Shown here: positions 1 through 9,856 of the stretch, piece after piece | Layout of the letters: every line of letters starts with the position of its first letter | How positions within the stretch are numbered: position 1 is the first letter of the stretch | Assembly (NCBI RefSeq): GCF_000379825.1 | Contig: NZ_KB903833.1 | Location: forward strand, 311,022 to 375,021 | Length of the DNA stretch: 64,000 nt | Direction of reading: 5' to 3' | From: Longispora albida DSM 44784 | Lineage (GTDB): Bacteria; Actinomycetota; Actinomycetes; Mycobacteriales; Micromonosporaceae | The notes under the pieces: generated by a model | What the model saw: the letters and a program-made list of their open reading frames with translations, nothing else | Databases searched by the model: none | What the model was told of the DNA's origin: nothing | Made by a program: the position numbers and the translations under genes

Positions 1-133
1 GGTACTCGCCGAGCTCGATGAGCACCACCTTGCCGCTGGGCGAGGTGGTCGTCCTGGCCACCTCCGAGATCCAGGCACCGAGCTCGTCCCAGCCCGGACC
101 GGGCTCACGGAATGCGAACACCGCCGTCTTCAT
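1..133 (-). CDS. Candidate immunity protein for the RHS toxin (partial, runs off left edge)
   Basis: The first 44 residues of a protein are visible, beginning MKTAVFAFREPGPGWDELGA, and the reading frame stays open to the window edge. The start is 12 bp after the stop codon of the RHS toxin gene. A strong ribosome-binding site (AGGAAGG) overlaps that stop, so the two are almost certainly co-transcribed. In polymorphic toxin loci the gene directly after the toxin usually encodes the cognate immunity protein. The role is therefore inferred from position only. The visible residues are soluble, with no signal peptide or membrane segment, which would fit a cytoplasmic immunity protein. I do not recognise the family from 44 residues. 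Confidence 0.6.
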   Translation of the reverse strand, partial: MKTAVFAFREPGPGWDELGAWISEVARTTTSPSGKVVLIELGEY

Positions 134-145
134 GATGGTTCCTTC

Positions 146-3100
146 CTAAGCGTCCAGATCCCTCTGCCGTCCCCGCAGCGGTGGCGCCGGAGCCGGCGGC
201 GGACCGCCTGTCTCCCGAGCCTCGATCACGGCCCGCATCCAGTTACGGAGCTGGCCGCGAGTGGTGAGGATAACGATTCCCAGCCTCTCCAGGCCCTTCT
301 TGATGCTGCCCTTGAGGTTAGGGTCCGGGCAGTAGAGCGCCATGCAGTTCCTGCCGACGCTCTTGGCTGTGGGGATGTGGTTGTCCTTGAATTGCGAGAC
401 CTTGCCGTTACCCACTCCATCGTGGACCTCGAGCATCCAGTTCTGGCCGTACACGTCGTGATCGGTCCACCGCTTACCGCTCTCCTTGCGGAACAGATCG
501 CCCTGGCCCTTGACCTCACCGGGGAAATCGTCCTCGATCATGTTGGCCACATCGTCTTCCAGGCTCTCCCCATCCGCGTTCCGATCCTGGCCGTCGCACC
601 ACTTCGTCGAGCGGATCGGCTCGCTGGAGCCGTTGTTGATGTTGTGGACCAGGACCGGGAGGCCTGCGGCCACCACGTAGTACGTGTGGATTGTGGCGAC
701 CGTCAGGTCACGCATCTCCTTGACGCCGGCGAAGTTGCGGACGGTGGTGACCCGCACGAGTTCGCCGGTGCTGGACAGGAGGAGGTGGCCCGGTTCGAGC
801 TGTGCGGCATCGGCCCACTGGCCGGTGGTCGCGTCCCAGAACGGGTGGTTCTGCGTGGTCTGGAGCAGCGCGGAGGTGCCGTCGGACTTGGTGACCGTGA
901 GGTCTGTCAGCTCGATGTCGAGGTTGCGGTGCAGGTCCGTGACCGGCTGGGCCGTGGACTCACCGGTACCGGGATCGGTGGCCAGCACCTGGTCACCGGT
1001 CTGAACCGCCGCGATCTCCTTCGTGCTGCCGTCGGCCATCAGCACCGGCGTCGCCGGGTCGAAGCTGTGCCCCTTCTTCCCGCCACCGCCACCGATCGGG
1101 CAGCTGACCGCGGAAACCGTCTCCGCCGCGCCCCCGGCCTCGTCAGCGGCCCGTGACGTCCTCTTGCCTGCCTTCGCCGCGTCCCTGGCACCCTCAGCTG
1201 CCTTACCAGCCACCCGGCCGCCGGGTACGAGCTCGGTCAGGCCCATCGCGCAGTCGACGGACATGCCCTCGCTGCACGACTTGTAGGTCTCGATCGCGCC
1301 GACCGCCGTGGCCGCCGCTCCGAGGAAGGGGGCCGCGACCTGCAACGGCGGGATCACTGTGCAGGCGACTGCCGCCACGGAGAGAACCGTCGAGATTGTG
1401 CCGGCGTTGTTGTAGACCCATTTGCCGGTGGCCTTAGCGGCCTCACCGACCGTGCTGACCACATTGGACACACTGTTCTTGACCGACGACACCGCGTTCT
1501 TCACGAACTTCGGCAGGCCCCAGCGGCCGTCGGCGTCCACGTTGCTCGACGGGTTGTTATTGCCGTACGCGTACCCGTGCAGCTGCTGCGGGTCGTTGTT
1601 GTCGATCACCGGGTCGACCGAGACGAAGCGGCCGGTGTCCGGGTCGTACTCGCGTGCCCCGATGTGGGTCAGGCCAGTGTTGTCCTGCGTGCCACCGGCG
1701 AAGCCCTTGTCGAACCAGGTCGGCCACGTGCCCGACTTCTGCCGCTCGGCACCGTACGGCGTCGTGCGGCGGATGCCGACGGCCTGGGTTTTCTCGTTGA
1801 CCGTGATCTCGGCGGTGCCGGCTGTGTCGCCGACGATCCACGTGAGCCCGCCCGCGACCCGGTTGGCGATGATCCCGCCGCCCTGGCTGTACTGCCGGGT
1901 GGTGGTCCTGAGGCCCGTGGAGGACGTGTTGCGGACCTCCTGGCCGGGCAGGTAGAGCGTGGTGCCCAGCGGGTCCTGCCTGAGGATGCGGTTGCCGTCG
2001 ACGTCGTACACGTACGACGTCGTGCCGCTCGCGTCCGTGCTGGTGTCCAGGCGGCCTTCCACATCCCAGGTCATCGTCTGGGTACCGTCGGACGGGGTGG
2101 GCCTGGTCAGCATGTTGCCCATCGGGTCGTACGACCAGTTCTTGGTCTTCGTTCCCGTGTTGTCGGCAGTGGCGGTGCTGGCCAGCGAGTGCTTGCCAGG
2201 GTTGACGGTGTACGTGGTCGTCCGGTCACCGGTGGCCGTCTCGTGCTCGACGAGCTTCTTCCGGTTGCCGGCGGCGTCGACCTCGTACGTGTGCCAGTAC
2301 TTGGCCGGGCCGCCCAGCGAGCCATTGGACGGGGCGGCGTTGCAGTCGTGGCTGGCCGGGGTCCACGCCTCGGTCAGGCGGCGCAGATGATCCATGGTGA
2401 AGCACTGGGTGTCGCCAGAGACGGAGTCCGAGACAGACGTGACGTCACCGGCCGGATTGTGCGCGTAAGTGACGTCCGCGATCGTCGCGGGCGCGATCTG
2501 CTTCACCGCCCACGACTTGCGGAGCCGCCGTGTGACGGGCTCGTAGTCCTTGACCACGTCGACGAACGAGCCGGTACCGGACTTCAGCGTGTAGGCACCA
2601 ACCTCACCCCACGAGGTGTAGCTCGTGCCCGTCACCATGCTCTTCAGCAGCTCGCCGCCGTACTTGCTGTCGAGCTTCACCGGCTGGCCGAGAGAGTCGT
2701 AACCGTAGGTCAGCGTCTCGGCCTTCAGGTCGGCGGTCTGCGGGAACTGGACCGTCGCCGGAGTGCCGTCCTGGTTGTAGGTGTACGTGTAGGTGTAGGA
2801 GCCGCCCACCTTCGTACCCGGGATGGTGTGCTTCACGAAGGTCGGCTGGTAGTCGGTCGTGTAACTCAGGGTCTCCTTCGCGTACGCGTCGGCCCCCTGG
2901 TACCGCACGGCCTTGACGAGCTGGCCCTTGACCACGTCACCGTTGGAGAGCGAGTCGTAGAACCACTCGGCCCGCTTGTTGCCGGAGGCCACCGAGTCCT
3001 TGTACACGCCGGTCTTTCGGCCGATCGTGTCGTAGGAGAACGCGAGGGTCGTACCCCGGCCGTCGGTCGTCGACAGCAGGTCGCCGGCGTCGTTGTAGAC

Positions 3101-6100
3101 CGAGGTGCTCGTGCCCTTGTCGGGGTCGGTCGTCTTGACCGTCCGGCCGACCAGGTCGTGCTCGTATGTCCACACCGCGCCGGCCGGACTGGTCACCTTC
3201 GACAGCCGGTCCTTGCGGTCGTACTCGTAGACCGTCCTGTCGTAGCTGCCGGCCACGCCGGGCGTGGGGACCGGGCCGCGGTACTGGCGCAGCTCACCCG
3301 TCCGGCCGAACGCATCGGCCACTGTAGACGTCGCGGTGGCCCCGAGTGGCGGGGTCACGTCGGTGCGGTCGCCGGCGAAGTACGTCTTCGTACGCCACTT
3401 CTCCGTGCCGCCGTTGCTGCCGCCCTGCGGGGCGCTGGTCTTCAGGATCGAGTCGGTGACCCGGCCCGCGCCGTCGTACACGCTGACGGTCTGCGCCGGG
3501 ATGACCTCCTCCGGGATGTACAGCGCCGTGCTGGGCGAGATCTTGCCCGAGTAGTAAGCGTCGTTCTGCTTCGAGACTCGGCCGGCCGAGTCGTGGTAAG
3601 TGTCAGTGAGCATCGTCCCGGGGCCGCCAGCGGCGTCCGGAGTCTGCGTCTGCCGCTTACGCCACATGCCGTCGAAGATCTCGTGCGACGTGATGTATCC
3701 GCCGTAGGCGTTCAGCCGCTTCGACGTCACCGCCGAGGCAGCGTCGTTGCGGACCAGATACTCGTACGTGATGTTCGCCGACTGGTTCTGCGAGCGGTCC
3801 CGGCCGGCCTTCCACACCGAGGTCAGGCGGCCCAGACCGTCGTACGCGAACTCGACCTTGCGGCCGTTGGCGTCGACACTGGTCAGCGGCAGGTGCCAGG
3901 CCGGCTGGAAGGTCTCGGTCTTGGTCCAGCCGAGCGGGCTGGTCTCCTTGACCTGGGTCAGCGGGCCACCGGCCGCCGGGGTGTACTCCCGGGTCGTCGC
4001 GCCACCGCGCAGGTCGGTTGCCCGGGTCGGGCGGCCATAGGCGTCGTACGCCGACGTCGAGGAGTCCACGTAGGACGGCGTGCCGTTCTGGTACGCCTTC
4101 AGGACCTGGGTCTTCGTCGTGAGGCCCTTGGTCGGGGCAGCGCCGTGTGCCTGGCCGTCGTAGAAGGTCAGTTCGTCGGCGAGGACCTCCTGTTCCGTCA
4201 GCCCGGAGGCCCTTGCCCTGGTGCAGTCGGTCGCGAACCTCTGCTCGCGGGACACGGCACCGATCAGCCAGGCCGCGCCAGTGTTCCGGGCGTACGAGAC
4301 GATCGTGCAGCCCTCGTCGCCGGTAGCCGGCGTGCCGCGGTCCTCGGACTGCTTGGGCGTGCCGTAGTCGTCGTCGAACGTGGTGACGGTGCTGGTGGTC
4401 ATCGGCTGCCGGCCGCCATCGAGAGCGGTCCGCTTGTACGTCTCACCCGCCGGGCTGGTGAACTTGGCCTTGACCGTGACGCCGTTGAACGTGCGGGTCG
4501 CGTTGTCCTTCGACGACTGCCACGGGACGTAGACCTCGCCGGAGACCTCAGCGGTGCCGTTGTAGACGATCGTTTCGCGCGTCATGCCGGCGAAGACGTC
4601 CTCGTCCTTCATGGACGGTGCGCCGCCGGCTGCGGGCATGTCCACGTTCCGGGTACCGGATCCGTACTTGTCGCCGTGCATGCCCCGGAAGAAGCGGGAC
4701 TCGGTGATCTCCTGCTCGCCGGGGTCGCCCTTGGTGGTACGGACAGCGCCGTAGCCCCGCCACACCGACCAGGTCTTGTCCTCGGCCTTGACCATGCCGT
4801 CGTCGTCGGAGTAGTGCCAGGCCGGGTCGCCGACGTAGTCGAAGTGCGTGATCGCCCGGATGTTGCCGCCGAAGATGGCGTCCTCGGTGACATCCGTGAC
4901 CACGTACTTGTGGAAGAAGTCGATCACCGGGGCCTTCTCGCCGTCCGGGTGCCAGCGCACCGGATAGCACCGCTTCTTGTTGTCCTGCAGGTTGGACGTG
5001 TCCGGCATGTTGCTGCCAGCGACGCACTCCCGCTCGGAGTACGACACGGTGAGCAGGCCGCCGGACTCGGTCGTGATCGACTTGATGCGCCACCAGTTCA
5101 TGGATGCCGAGTGGTCGACGGTGTCGACGCGGTTGTGCATCTGCGTGCCGGTGAAGACGACGTCCGGGACCGGTGTGGTCTGGCCGACGAGGCCCTTGTG
5201 GCTGATCTTCTGGAGCCACAGGCCGGCCCGGGTGCCGTCACCCGGGTCCTCGAAGGTGTGGGTCAGCGCCCACTCCTCGACCGGGTTACCGCCGGTCTTC
5301 GTGATGACCTTGCTCAGCCGCTTCGTGGACCAGAAGGTCGGAGCGACGGTGTTGCACGGCTTCGCGGTGCACTCCTGGTCCCACGGGGTGTCGGGCCAGT
5401 TGACCGCGTTGTGGTTGCCGCAGTCCTGCTTGCACCGGTCGGCGGTCTCGAAGACGATCTGCATCGGCGCGGACTCCGAGCGGTCGCTGCGGGTGCCGTA
5501 GTCGATCCGCTGGAGGTACGAGGACCGGTCGTACTGCACCGGGTCCTGGTCGGTCTTCAGGTTCTTCGAGTACTTGTTCGTCTCTTTGCCGTACGTGTAC
5601 GTCAGGGTGTTGCCGAGCAGGTCGACGACGTATTCCAGATTCCACCGGTACGCCTGCGTGCAGAACGAGTCCGCGAACGCGTTCGCCCGGCACGGCTCCC
5701 CCGGGTTGTTACCGGCGACCGGGACGGTGAGCGTGGACTGGGCGGACTTGCCGAACCAGTACTGCACGCCGTCGGTCGTCGTCACGACCCAGAACTCGCC
5801 GTCCTTGGCGCCGTTGCCCGATCCGGTCCGCCGCTCGACGTACGTGCCGTCGTCGTTGCGGAGGTGCCAGCGGTTGGGGTTCGTGGCGTCCTTGATGAGC
5901 TCGCCGGCGTGACCGGACATGGCCAGGGTGGCGTTGTCGGTACCCCAGCACTGGTCACCGGTCTTCTCGGTGTTGTTGTTGCTGTTGGTCATGTCCGAGG
6001 CGCACGGGATGTATTTCCGCTCGATCGCGCCCGGATCCCAGTCCCAGCCCTCGCCCAGCCACGACGGCTGGTTGTTCGAGGCGGCCATCCGGCCGTCCAC

Positions 6101-6961
6101 GCTGGCCGAGGAGTAGCCGAAGGCGACGGAGGGGGCTGGCCCGCCGAGCGCTGGCGGCGAGCGCAGCGCGTACGACCAGGTGAAGTCGCCAGAGTTGCCG
6201 CCGCCAGACCAGGTCGCGGAGGAGGTCAGGCTCGTGGCCCCGTAGTCACCGGCCGGGCCGGACGGCGGGGCGGTCACGCCGAGCAGGGTGCTGCCCTGCG
6301 TGCCCATGAACGCGGAGACCTTGCCGGCCGCGAGATTGTTCTCGGCGCCGGCGACGGGTTCCGGCCGGCATTCCTTCTTCTCCGGGGTGGACAAACCACA
6401 TTCCGGTACCTTGACGAGACGCAGCCGGGAGGCCCAGTCGCCGCCGTAGGCGTTGCGGAACTTCGAGTAGTCGAGGGTGACCTTGGCCTTGGTACCGGCC
6501 GCGTCCTCCCGGGCAGCCGCGACACCGGCTGCCGGCTTGGCTTCCTTCCCGGTCACCCGGACGAGCAGGCCGTCGACGCCGGCCTTCTTGGCCTGGCCCC
6601 GGTCGAGTACGTCGACCCGGGCCCCGCCTTCCTTCTTCGCCGGCTCGAGCCAGACGGGCAGGGCACCGGCTTTCGGTACCTCCCGGGCCGCCCCGACCGT
6701 CTGCGCGCCCGCCGCTCCAAAGTCGACGGTCGCCGTACCGGCCTCCGGCCACACCGGAGCATCACCCTTGAACGGCTTGCTGGGCGGCTCGGGTACCGCC
6801 ACCGGCTTCGCAGAGTGCCCGCCGACGGACCTCTCGGCCTGCGCCTTGGGCGTCTCGTGTTTCTCGGCCGGAGCAGCCAACGCGGGCGGCGCTCCCGGCA
6901 CGGTCACCGCGAGCAGCACACCGAGTGCCGCAGGCAGATACCTTCTTCGATTCGTAGACAA
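146..6961 (-). CDS. Secreted RHS-repeat polymorphic toxin with HINT domain and C-terminal toxin
   Basis: This 2271-residue protein has a Sec signal peptide (about 1-29, ending ALA-AP). An SpvB-like N-terminal region follows (about 230-310, with GLAPS-like and GEGWDWDPGAIERK motifs), then many YD/RHS repeats (for example YEYDRKDRLSKVTSPAG and YDPMGNML). The RHS core is at about 1760-1816 (REYDPDTGRFVSVDP, NPSSNVDADGRW). A hydrophobic stretch lies at about 1850-1888. A pretoxin HINT domain occupies about 1964-2107 (SFDPATPVLMADG, TQNHPFWD, ending PVLVHN). The last 164 residues are the variable toxin. RHS proteins form a shell that encloses the toxin, and the HINT domain is thought to release it. 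The toxin tip has conserved-looking charged residues (TDHDVYGQNWMLEVHDG, then SQFKDN) that could be a restriction-endonuclease-like core; this is a guess. It is followed directly by a candidate immunity gene. Confidence 0.93.
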   Translation of the reverse strand: MSTNRRRYLPAALGVLLAVTVPGAPPALAAPAEKHETPKAQAERSVGGHSAKPVAVPEPPSKPFKGDAPVWPEAGTATVDFGAAGAQTVGAAREVPKAGALPVWLEPAKKEGGARVDVLDRGQAKKAGVDGLLVRVTGKEAKPAAGVAAAREDAAGTKAKVTLDYSKFRNAYGGDWASRLRLVKVPECGLSTPEKKECRPEPVAGAENNLAAGKVSAFMGTQGSTLLGVTAPPSGPAGDYGATSLTSSATWSGGGNSGDFTWSYALRSPPALGGPAPSVAFGYSSASVDGRMAASNNQPSWLGEGWDWDPGAIERKYIPCASDMTNSNNNTEKTGDQCWGTDNATLAMSGHAGELIKDATNPNRWHLRNDDGTYVERRTGSGNGAKDGEFWVVTTTDGVQYWFGKSAQSTLTVPVAGNNPGEPCRANAFADSFCTQAYRWNLEYVVDLLGNTLTYTYGKETNKYSKNLKTDQDPVQYDRSSYLQRIDYGTRSDRSESAPMQIVFETADRCKQDCGNHNAVNWPDTPWDQECTAKPCNTVAPTFWSTKRLSKVITKTGGNPVEEWALTHTFEDPGDGTRAGLWLQKISHKGLVGQTTPVPDVVFTGTQMHNRVDTVDHSASMNWWRIKSITTESGGLLTVSYSERECVAGSNMPDTSNLQDNKKRCYPVRWHPDGEKAPVIDFFHKYVVTDVTEDAIFGGNIRAITHFDYVGDPAWHYSDDDGMVKAEDKTWSVWRGYGAVRTTKGDPGEQEITESRFFRGMHGDKYGSGTRNVDMPAAGGAPSMKDEDVFAGMTRETIVYNGTAEVSGEVYVPWQSSKDNATRTFNGVTVKAKFTSPAGETYKRTALDGGRQPMTTSTVTTFDDDYGTPKQSEDRGTPATGDEGCTIVSYARNTGAAWLIGAVSREQRFATDCTRARASGLTEQEVLADELTFYDGQAHGAAPTKGLTTKTQVLKAYQNGTPSYVDSSTSAYDAYGRPTRATDLRGGATTREYTPAAGGPLTQVKETSPLGWTKTETFQPAWHLPLTSVDANGRKVEFAYDGLGRLTSVWKAGRDRSQNQSANITYEYLVRNDAASAVTSKRLNAYGGYITSHEIFDGMWRKRQTQTPDAAGGPGTMLTDTYHDSAGRVSKQNDAYYSGKISPSTALYIPEEVIPAQTVSVYDGAGRVTDSILKTSAPQGGSNGGTEKWRTKTYFAGDRTDVTPPLGATATSTVADAFGRTGELRQYRGPVPTPGVAGSYDRTVYEYDRKDRLSKVTSPAGAVWTYEHDLVGRTVKTTDPDKGTSTSVYNDAGDLLSTTDGRGTTLAFSYDTIGRKTGVYKDSVASGNKRAEWFYDSLSNGDVVKGQLVKAVRYQGADAYAKETLSYTTDYQPTFVKHTIPGTKVGGSYTYTYTYNQDGTPATVQFPQTADLKAETLTYGYDSLGQPVKLDSKYGGELLKSMVTGTSYTSWGEVGAYTLKSGTGSFVDVVKDYEPVTRRLRKSWAVKQIAPATIADVTYAHNPAGDVTSVSDSVSGDTQCFTMDHLRRLTEAWTPASHDCNAAPSNGSLGGPAKYWHTYEVDAAGNRKKLVEHETATGDRTTTYTVNPGKHSLASTATADNTGTKTKNWSYDPMGNMLTRPTPSDGTQTMTWDVEGRLDTSTDASGTTSYVYDVDGNRILRQDPLGTTLYLPGQEVRNTSSTGLRTTTRQYSQGGGIIANRVAGGLTWIVGDTAGTAEITVNEKTQAVGIRRTTPYGAERQKSGTWPTWFDKGFAGGTQDNTGLTHIGAREYDPDTGRFVSVDPVIDNNDPQQLHGYAYGNNNPSSNVDADGRWGLPKFVKNAVSSVKNSVSNVVSTVGEAAKATGKWVYNNAGTISTVLSVAAVACTVIPPLQVAAPFLGAAATAVGAIETYKSCSEGMSVDCAMGLTELVPGGRVAGKAAEGARDAAKAGKRTSRAADEAGGAAETVSAVSCPIGGGGGKKGHSFDPATPVLMADGSTKEIAAVQTGDQVLATDPGTGESTAQPVTDLHRNLDIELTDLTVTKSDGTSALLQTTQNHPFWDATTGQWADAAQLEPGHLLLSSTGELVRVTTVRNFAGVKEMRDLTVATIHTYYVVAAGLPVLVHNINNGSSEPIRSTKWCDGQDRNADGESLEDDVANMIEDDFPGEVKGQGDLFRKESGKRWTDHDVYGQNWMLEVHDGVGNGKVSQFKDNHIPTAKSVGRNCMALYCPDPNLKGSIKKGLERLGIVILTTRGQLRNWMRAVIEARETGGPPPAPAPPLRGRQRDLDA

Positions 6962-7047
6962 CGTGAGCCTTCCACTGTGAGGGCAGGGATCACGCGCACG
7001 CTAACCACGAAAAGCTGAAGGATTCATGAAGGAACACAGCAGAAAGC
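6962..7047. promoter_or_regulatory. RHS toxin gene leader and promoter region
   Basis: These 86 bp lie between the start of the RHS toxin and an upstream terminator hairpin, so the promoter of the toxin operon must be here. The sequence is more AT-rich than its surroundings. I cannot assign -35 and -10 boxes with confidence. Confidence 0.4.
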
Positions 7048-7078
7048 AGTGCCCCGGCTGACTATCAGCCGGGGCACT
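7048..7078 (-). terminator. Intrinsic-type hairpin upstream of the RHS gene
   Basis: This is a perfect 14-bp stem (AGTGCCCCGGCTGA pairing with TCAGCCGGGGCACT) around a 3-nt loop. It lies just after the decayed reading frame on the minus strand and before the RHS gene. It would insulate the toxin from upstream transcription. There is no clear U-run. Confidence 0.7.
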
Positions 7079-7109
7079 GACACGCAATCAAAATCTAGCG
7101 GATCGCAAA

Positions 7110-7301
7110 CTACAGGCGAGAATCAGCAGGCCTCGTCGGCCTGACGACCGAAAGCGGCCTTGGGCATCCCGAAATCGTGTACCGCTGATTATTCTCGATG
7201 CCGGCCAGGGAACCTTCGGTTTTCTCCCAGCCGTCTGGAGTAACGAAGAATGCAAACTCGATTTCATTCCCAACCACGGAGACCTGACCACCACAGCGTA
7301 A
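7110..7301 (-). pseudogene. Remnant of an unknown gene (C-terminal fragment)
   Basis: A 63-codon open frame without a good start codon reads as ordinary protein: it includes GGQVSVVGNEIEFAFFVTPD and then GWEKTEGSLAGIENNQRY, ending with TAG. Two adjacent in-frame stops (TAG, TGA) sit just upstream, and no frame continues convincingly to the left of the hut operon. A terminator hairpin 31 bp further on fits a once-functional gene. It may be a remnant of an earlier toxin or immunity cassette. The family is not recognised. Alternative minus-strand frames here look like noise. Confidence 0.35.
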
Positions 7302-7427
7302 TCACTACCGCACGCCAGCGGCCAGACAACATCGAGCCATAGGCAACTCAATGACTGGCGGCAATCTGGCGGCTCCAGAAGACGACCGGACTGCGCCATA
7401 GCACCACCGCCATGAAGTGAGGACCTC

Positions 7428-8555
7428 TTAGCGGACGCGGGTTCCCTTGTGCCATACGGCGTGCGTAAGTGGCATTCCTGGGCGGTACGCGAGCCAGGTG
7501 GCGCTGGGGGCTTCGAGGATGTGGAGGTCGGCGCGGGCTCCGGGGCGGAGTACGCCGACGTCGGTGCGGCGGAGGGCCCTGGCGCCGCCGAGGGTGGCGG
7601 CTGTGACGGCTTCCTCGACGGTCATGCGCATCTGGAGGACGGCGGTCGCGACGACGTACGCCATCGAGGACGTGTAGGACGAGCCCGGGTTGCAGTTGGA
7701 GGCGAGTGCGACGGTGGCGCCCGCGTCCAGCAGGGCTCGCGCGTCGGGGAGCGGCTGGCGGGTGGACAGGTCGGTGGCCGGGAGGAGGGTGGCGACCGTG
7801 CCCGTCGAGGCCAGCATGCCGATGTCTTCCGGGGTCAGGTACGTGCAGTGGTCGACGCTGGCCGCGCCCAGTTCGCAGGCGAGGCGGACGCCGGGGCCGT
7901 GGCCGAGCTGGTTGCCGTGTACGCGGAGGCCGAGGCCGCGCGCCGCTGCCGCTTCGAGAACGGTCCTGGACTGGTCGTAGTCGAAGGCGCCGCGTTCGCA
8001 GAAGACGTCGGCCCAGCCCGCGTACGGGGCGACGGCGTCGAGCATCTCGCCGGCGACGAGTTTGACGTACTCGTCGGCGTCGGCACCCGGTGGCACGAGG
8101 TGGGCGCCGAGGAAGGTGACCTCGTCGACGGACGGTGACGACGCGGCGATGCGGGCCGAGCGCGTCTCATCCACTGTGGACAGGCCGTAGCCGGTCTTGG
8201 TCTCGATGCACGTCGTGCCGTTGGCGAGCATTTCGGCGACGTGGCGGCCGAGGCCAGCCTGGAGGTCGGCGTCGGAGGCCGAGCGCGTGGCGTTGACCGT
8301 GACGGAGATGCCGCCGGCCGCGTATGCCTGGCCTGCCATGCGGGCGGTGAACTCGGCCGTCCGGTCGCCGGCGAAGACGAGATGGCTGTGGCTGTCGACC
8401 CAGCCGGGAAGCACGGCGCGGCCGCCGGCGTCGTAGTGGTTGTCGGCGGGCTGCGAACCTGTGCCGATCCACGCGATGCGGTCGCCGTCGATGACGAGGG
8501 CGTCGCCTTCGGCGCCGAACAGTTCGCCGATGTTCGTGATCAGGGTGCTGCTCAC
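7428..8555 (-). CDS. hutI: Imidazolonepropionase
   Basis: This amidohydrolase carries out the third step of histidine degradation, hydrolysing 4-imidazolone-5-propionate to N-formimidoyl-glutamate in the cytoplasm. The 375-residue protein has the metal-binding HxH pair (His56, His58 in [14 protein letters not shown]), the ETKTGYGL motif typical of HutI, and later His residues (GNQLGHG, VDHCTY). The chosen GTG start overlaps the hutF stop as GTGA. The frame stays open further upstream, but that part is antisense-like arginine-rich sequence and is left out. It is the last gene of the hutH-hutU-hutF-hutI operon. The length is slightly below the usual 400 or so residues. Confidence 0.95.
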   Translation of the reverse strand: MSSTLITNIGELFGAEGDALVIDGDRIAWIGTGSQPADNHYDAGGRAVLPGWVDSHSHLVFAGDRTAEFTARMAGQAYAAGGISVTVNATRSASDADLQAGLGRHVAEMLANGTTCIETKTGYGLSTVDETRSARIAASSPSVDEVTFLGAHLVPPGADADEYVKLVAGEMLDAVAPYAGWADVFCERGAFDYDQSRTVLEAAAARGLGLRVHGNQLGHGPGVRLACELGAASVDHCTYLTPEDIGMLASTGTVATLLPATDLSTRQPLPDARALLDAGATVALASNCNPGSSYTSSMAYVVATAVLQMRMTVEEAVTAATLGGARALRRTDVGVLRPGARADLHILEAPSATWLAYRPGMPLTHAVWHKGTRVR

Positions 8556-9841
8556 TCGTACACCTCCGTGATGGCTTCTGCCAGGAGTGCGCCCACGTTG
8601 CCCAGCCGGGTGTGCACGCCGTTCTTCGCGATCGTCTCGCCGCCGACGATGACGCGCGCGAGGTCCGCCGCTGAGGCGGCCAGCAGGATCTGTGACGGTG
8701 CCGCACCCGCCGTGCGTACCGTGTCCATATTGATGGTGACCAGATCCGCCGCCGCGCCGGGCATGATGGCGCCGGCCAGTCCCCAGCCCAGGCTCTGGTG
8801 GTTGGTCAGTGCCGTGAGCAGCTCGCCGCCCGTGAAGCGGCCCCGCTGGCCGGTGCGGAGCCGGTCGTGGTGCTCCAGGCGGCGGGCCTCTTCGAGAGGG
8901 TCGATGATGGCGTGCTGGTCGCTGCCCAGCGACAGGGGGCTGCCAGCGTCGGCCAGCTCGCGTGCCGGGCCGATGCCGTCGGCCAGGTCGGCCTCCGTCG
9001 TGGGACAGAAGCACGATGTTGTACCCGTCGAGCCCAGGATGCTGATGTCCTCAGCCGTCAGGTGCGTCGCGTGGACGGCTGACGTGCGGGCGTGCAGCGC
9101 CCCGGCCTCGTGCAGGAGCCTGGTGGGCGTGACTCCGTAGGCCGCCAGGCACTGCTCGTTCTCGGCGGGCTGCTCGGAGAGGTGCACGTGCAGCGGGCCG
9201 CCATTGTCCACAAGAGACAGCTGATCACGCGGGACCGCGCGCACCGAGTGGATCGCGGCCCCGATGACGGTGTTGTCGTCGGCCTTCAGCGCGCGTACCC
9301 GGTCCTGCCACGCCGTCGCGTCGCCGTCGGAGAACCGGCGCTGCGTCTCGTTCGGCTCGACGCCGATGCCGCCGGCCAGGTAACACGTGTCGAGGAGGGT
9401 CAGGCGGATGCCGGCTTCCCGCGCGGCCTGGATCAGGGCCTCACCCATCGCGTTCGGGTCGGCGTACGGGCGGCCACCAGGGCCGTGGTGCAGGTAGTGG
9501 AACTCGCCGACCGCGCTGACCCCGGCCACGGCCATCTCGGCGTACGTGGCGCGGGCCAGCTTGAGGTAACTGTCGGGCGTCAGGCGCTCCGCCAGCTCGT
9601 ACATGCCCTCACGCCAGCTCCAGAAGCTGTCGCCCCTCGTCCGGCCGCGCAGCGCCCGGTGGAAGGCGTGCGAGTGGGCGTTGGCGAATCCGGGCACGGT
9701 GAGACCGGCCAGCACCTCACCGGTGCTGGGCTGGCCGGTCTCCACCGCCACGATCCGCCCACTGCCGACGGTGATCTCGACAGCCTCGGCCACCCCGGAC
9801 GGCAGCCAGGCGTGCTCACACCAGTACGTCTGCATAACCAT
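8552..9841 (-). CDS. hutF: Formimidoylglutamate deiminase
   Basis: HutF hydrolyses N-formimidoyl-L-glutamate to N-formyl-L-glutamate and ammonia, so this organism uses the five-step histidine route. The 429-residue amidohydrolase-fold protein has HxH at 56/58 ([16 protein letters not shown]), the WSWREGMY segment characteristic of HutF, and later metal ligands ([13 protein letters not shown]). Translation could start at the first ATG or two codons later (MQTYW). It lies 15 bp after hutU and overlaps hutI by 4 bp. The partner enzyme HutG (N-formylglutamate deformylase) is not in the window. Confidence 0.95.
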   Translation of the reverse strand: MVMQTYWCEHAWLPSGVAEAVEITVGSGRIVAVETGQPSTGEVLAGLTVPGFANAHSHAFHRALRGRTRGDSFWSWREGMYELAERLTPDSYLKLARATYAEMAVAGVSAVGEFHYLHHGPGGRPYADPNAMGEALIQAAREAGIRLTLLDTCYLAGGIGVEPNETQRRFSDGDATAWQDRVRALKADDNTVIGAAIHSVRAVPRDQLSLVDNGGPLHVHLSEQPAENEQCLAAYGVTPTRLLHEAGALHARTSAVHATHLTAEDISILGSTGTTSCFCPTTEADLADGIGPARELADAGSPLSLGSDQHAIIDPLEEARRLEHHDRLRTGQRGRFTGGELLTALTNHQSLGWGLAGAIMPGAAADLVTINMDTVRTAGAAPSQILLAASAADLARVIVGGETIAKNGVHTRLGNVGALLAEAITEVYE

Positions 9842-9856
9842 CCGGGGAAGCCTCTC

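Noticed and set aside
1577..7018. An 1813-codon plus-strand open frame opposite the RHS gene
   Set aside because: It is the antisense shadow of a GC-rich coding sequence. The translation is rich in Arg, Val and Gly and has no domain.
7088..7399. A 103-codon minus-strand open frame upstream of the RHS gene
   Set aside because: Its translation looks random, while another frame of the same strand reads as a genuine protein fragment.
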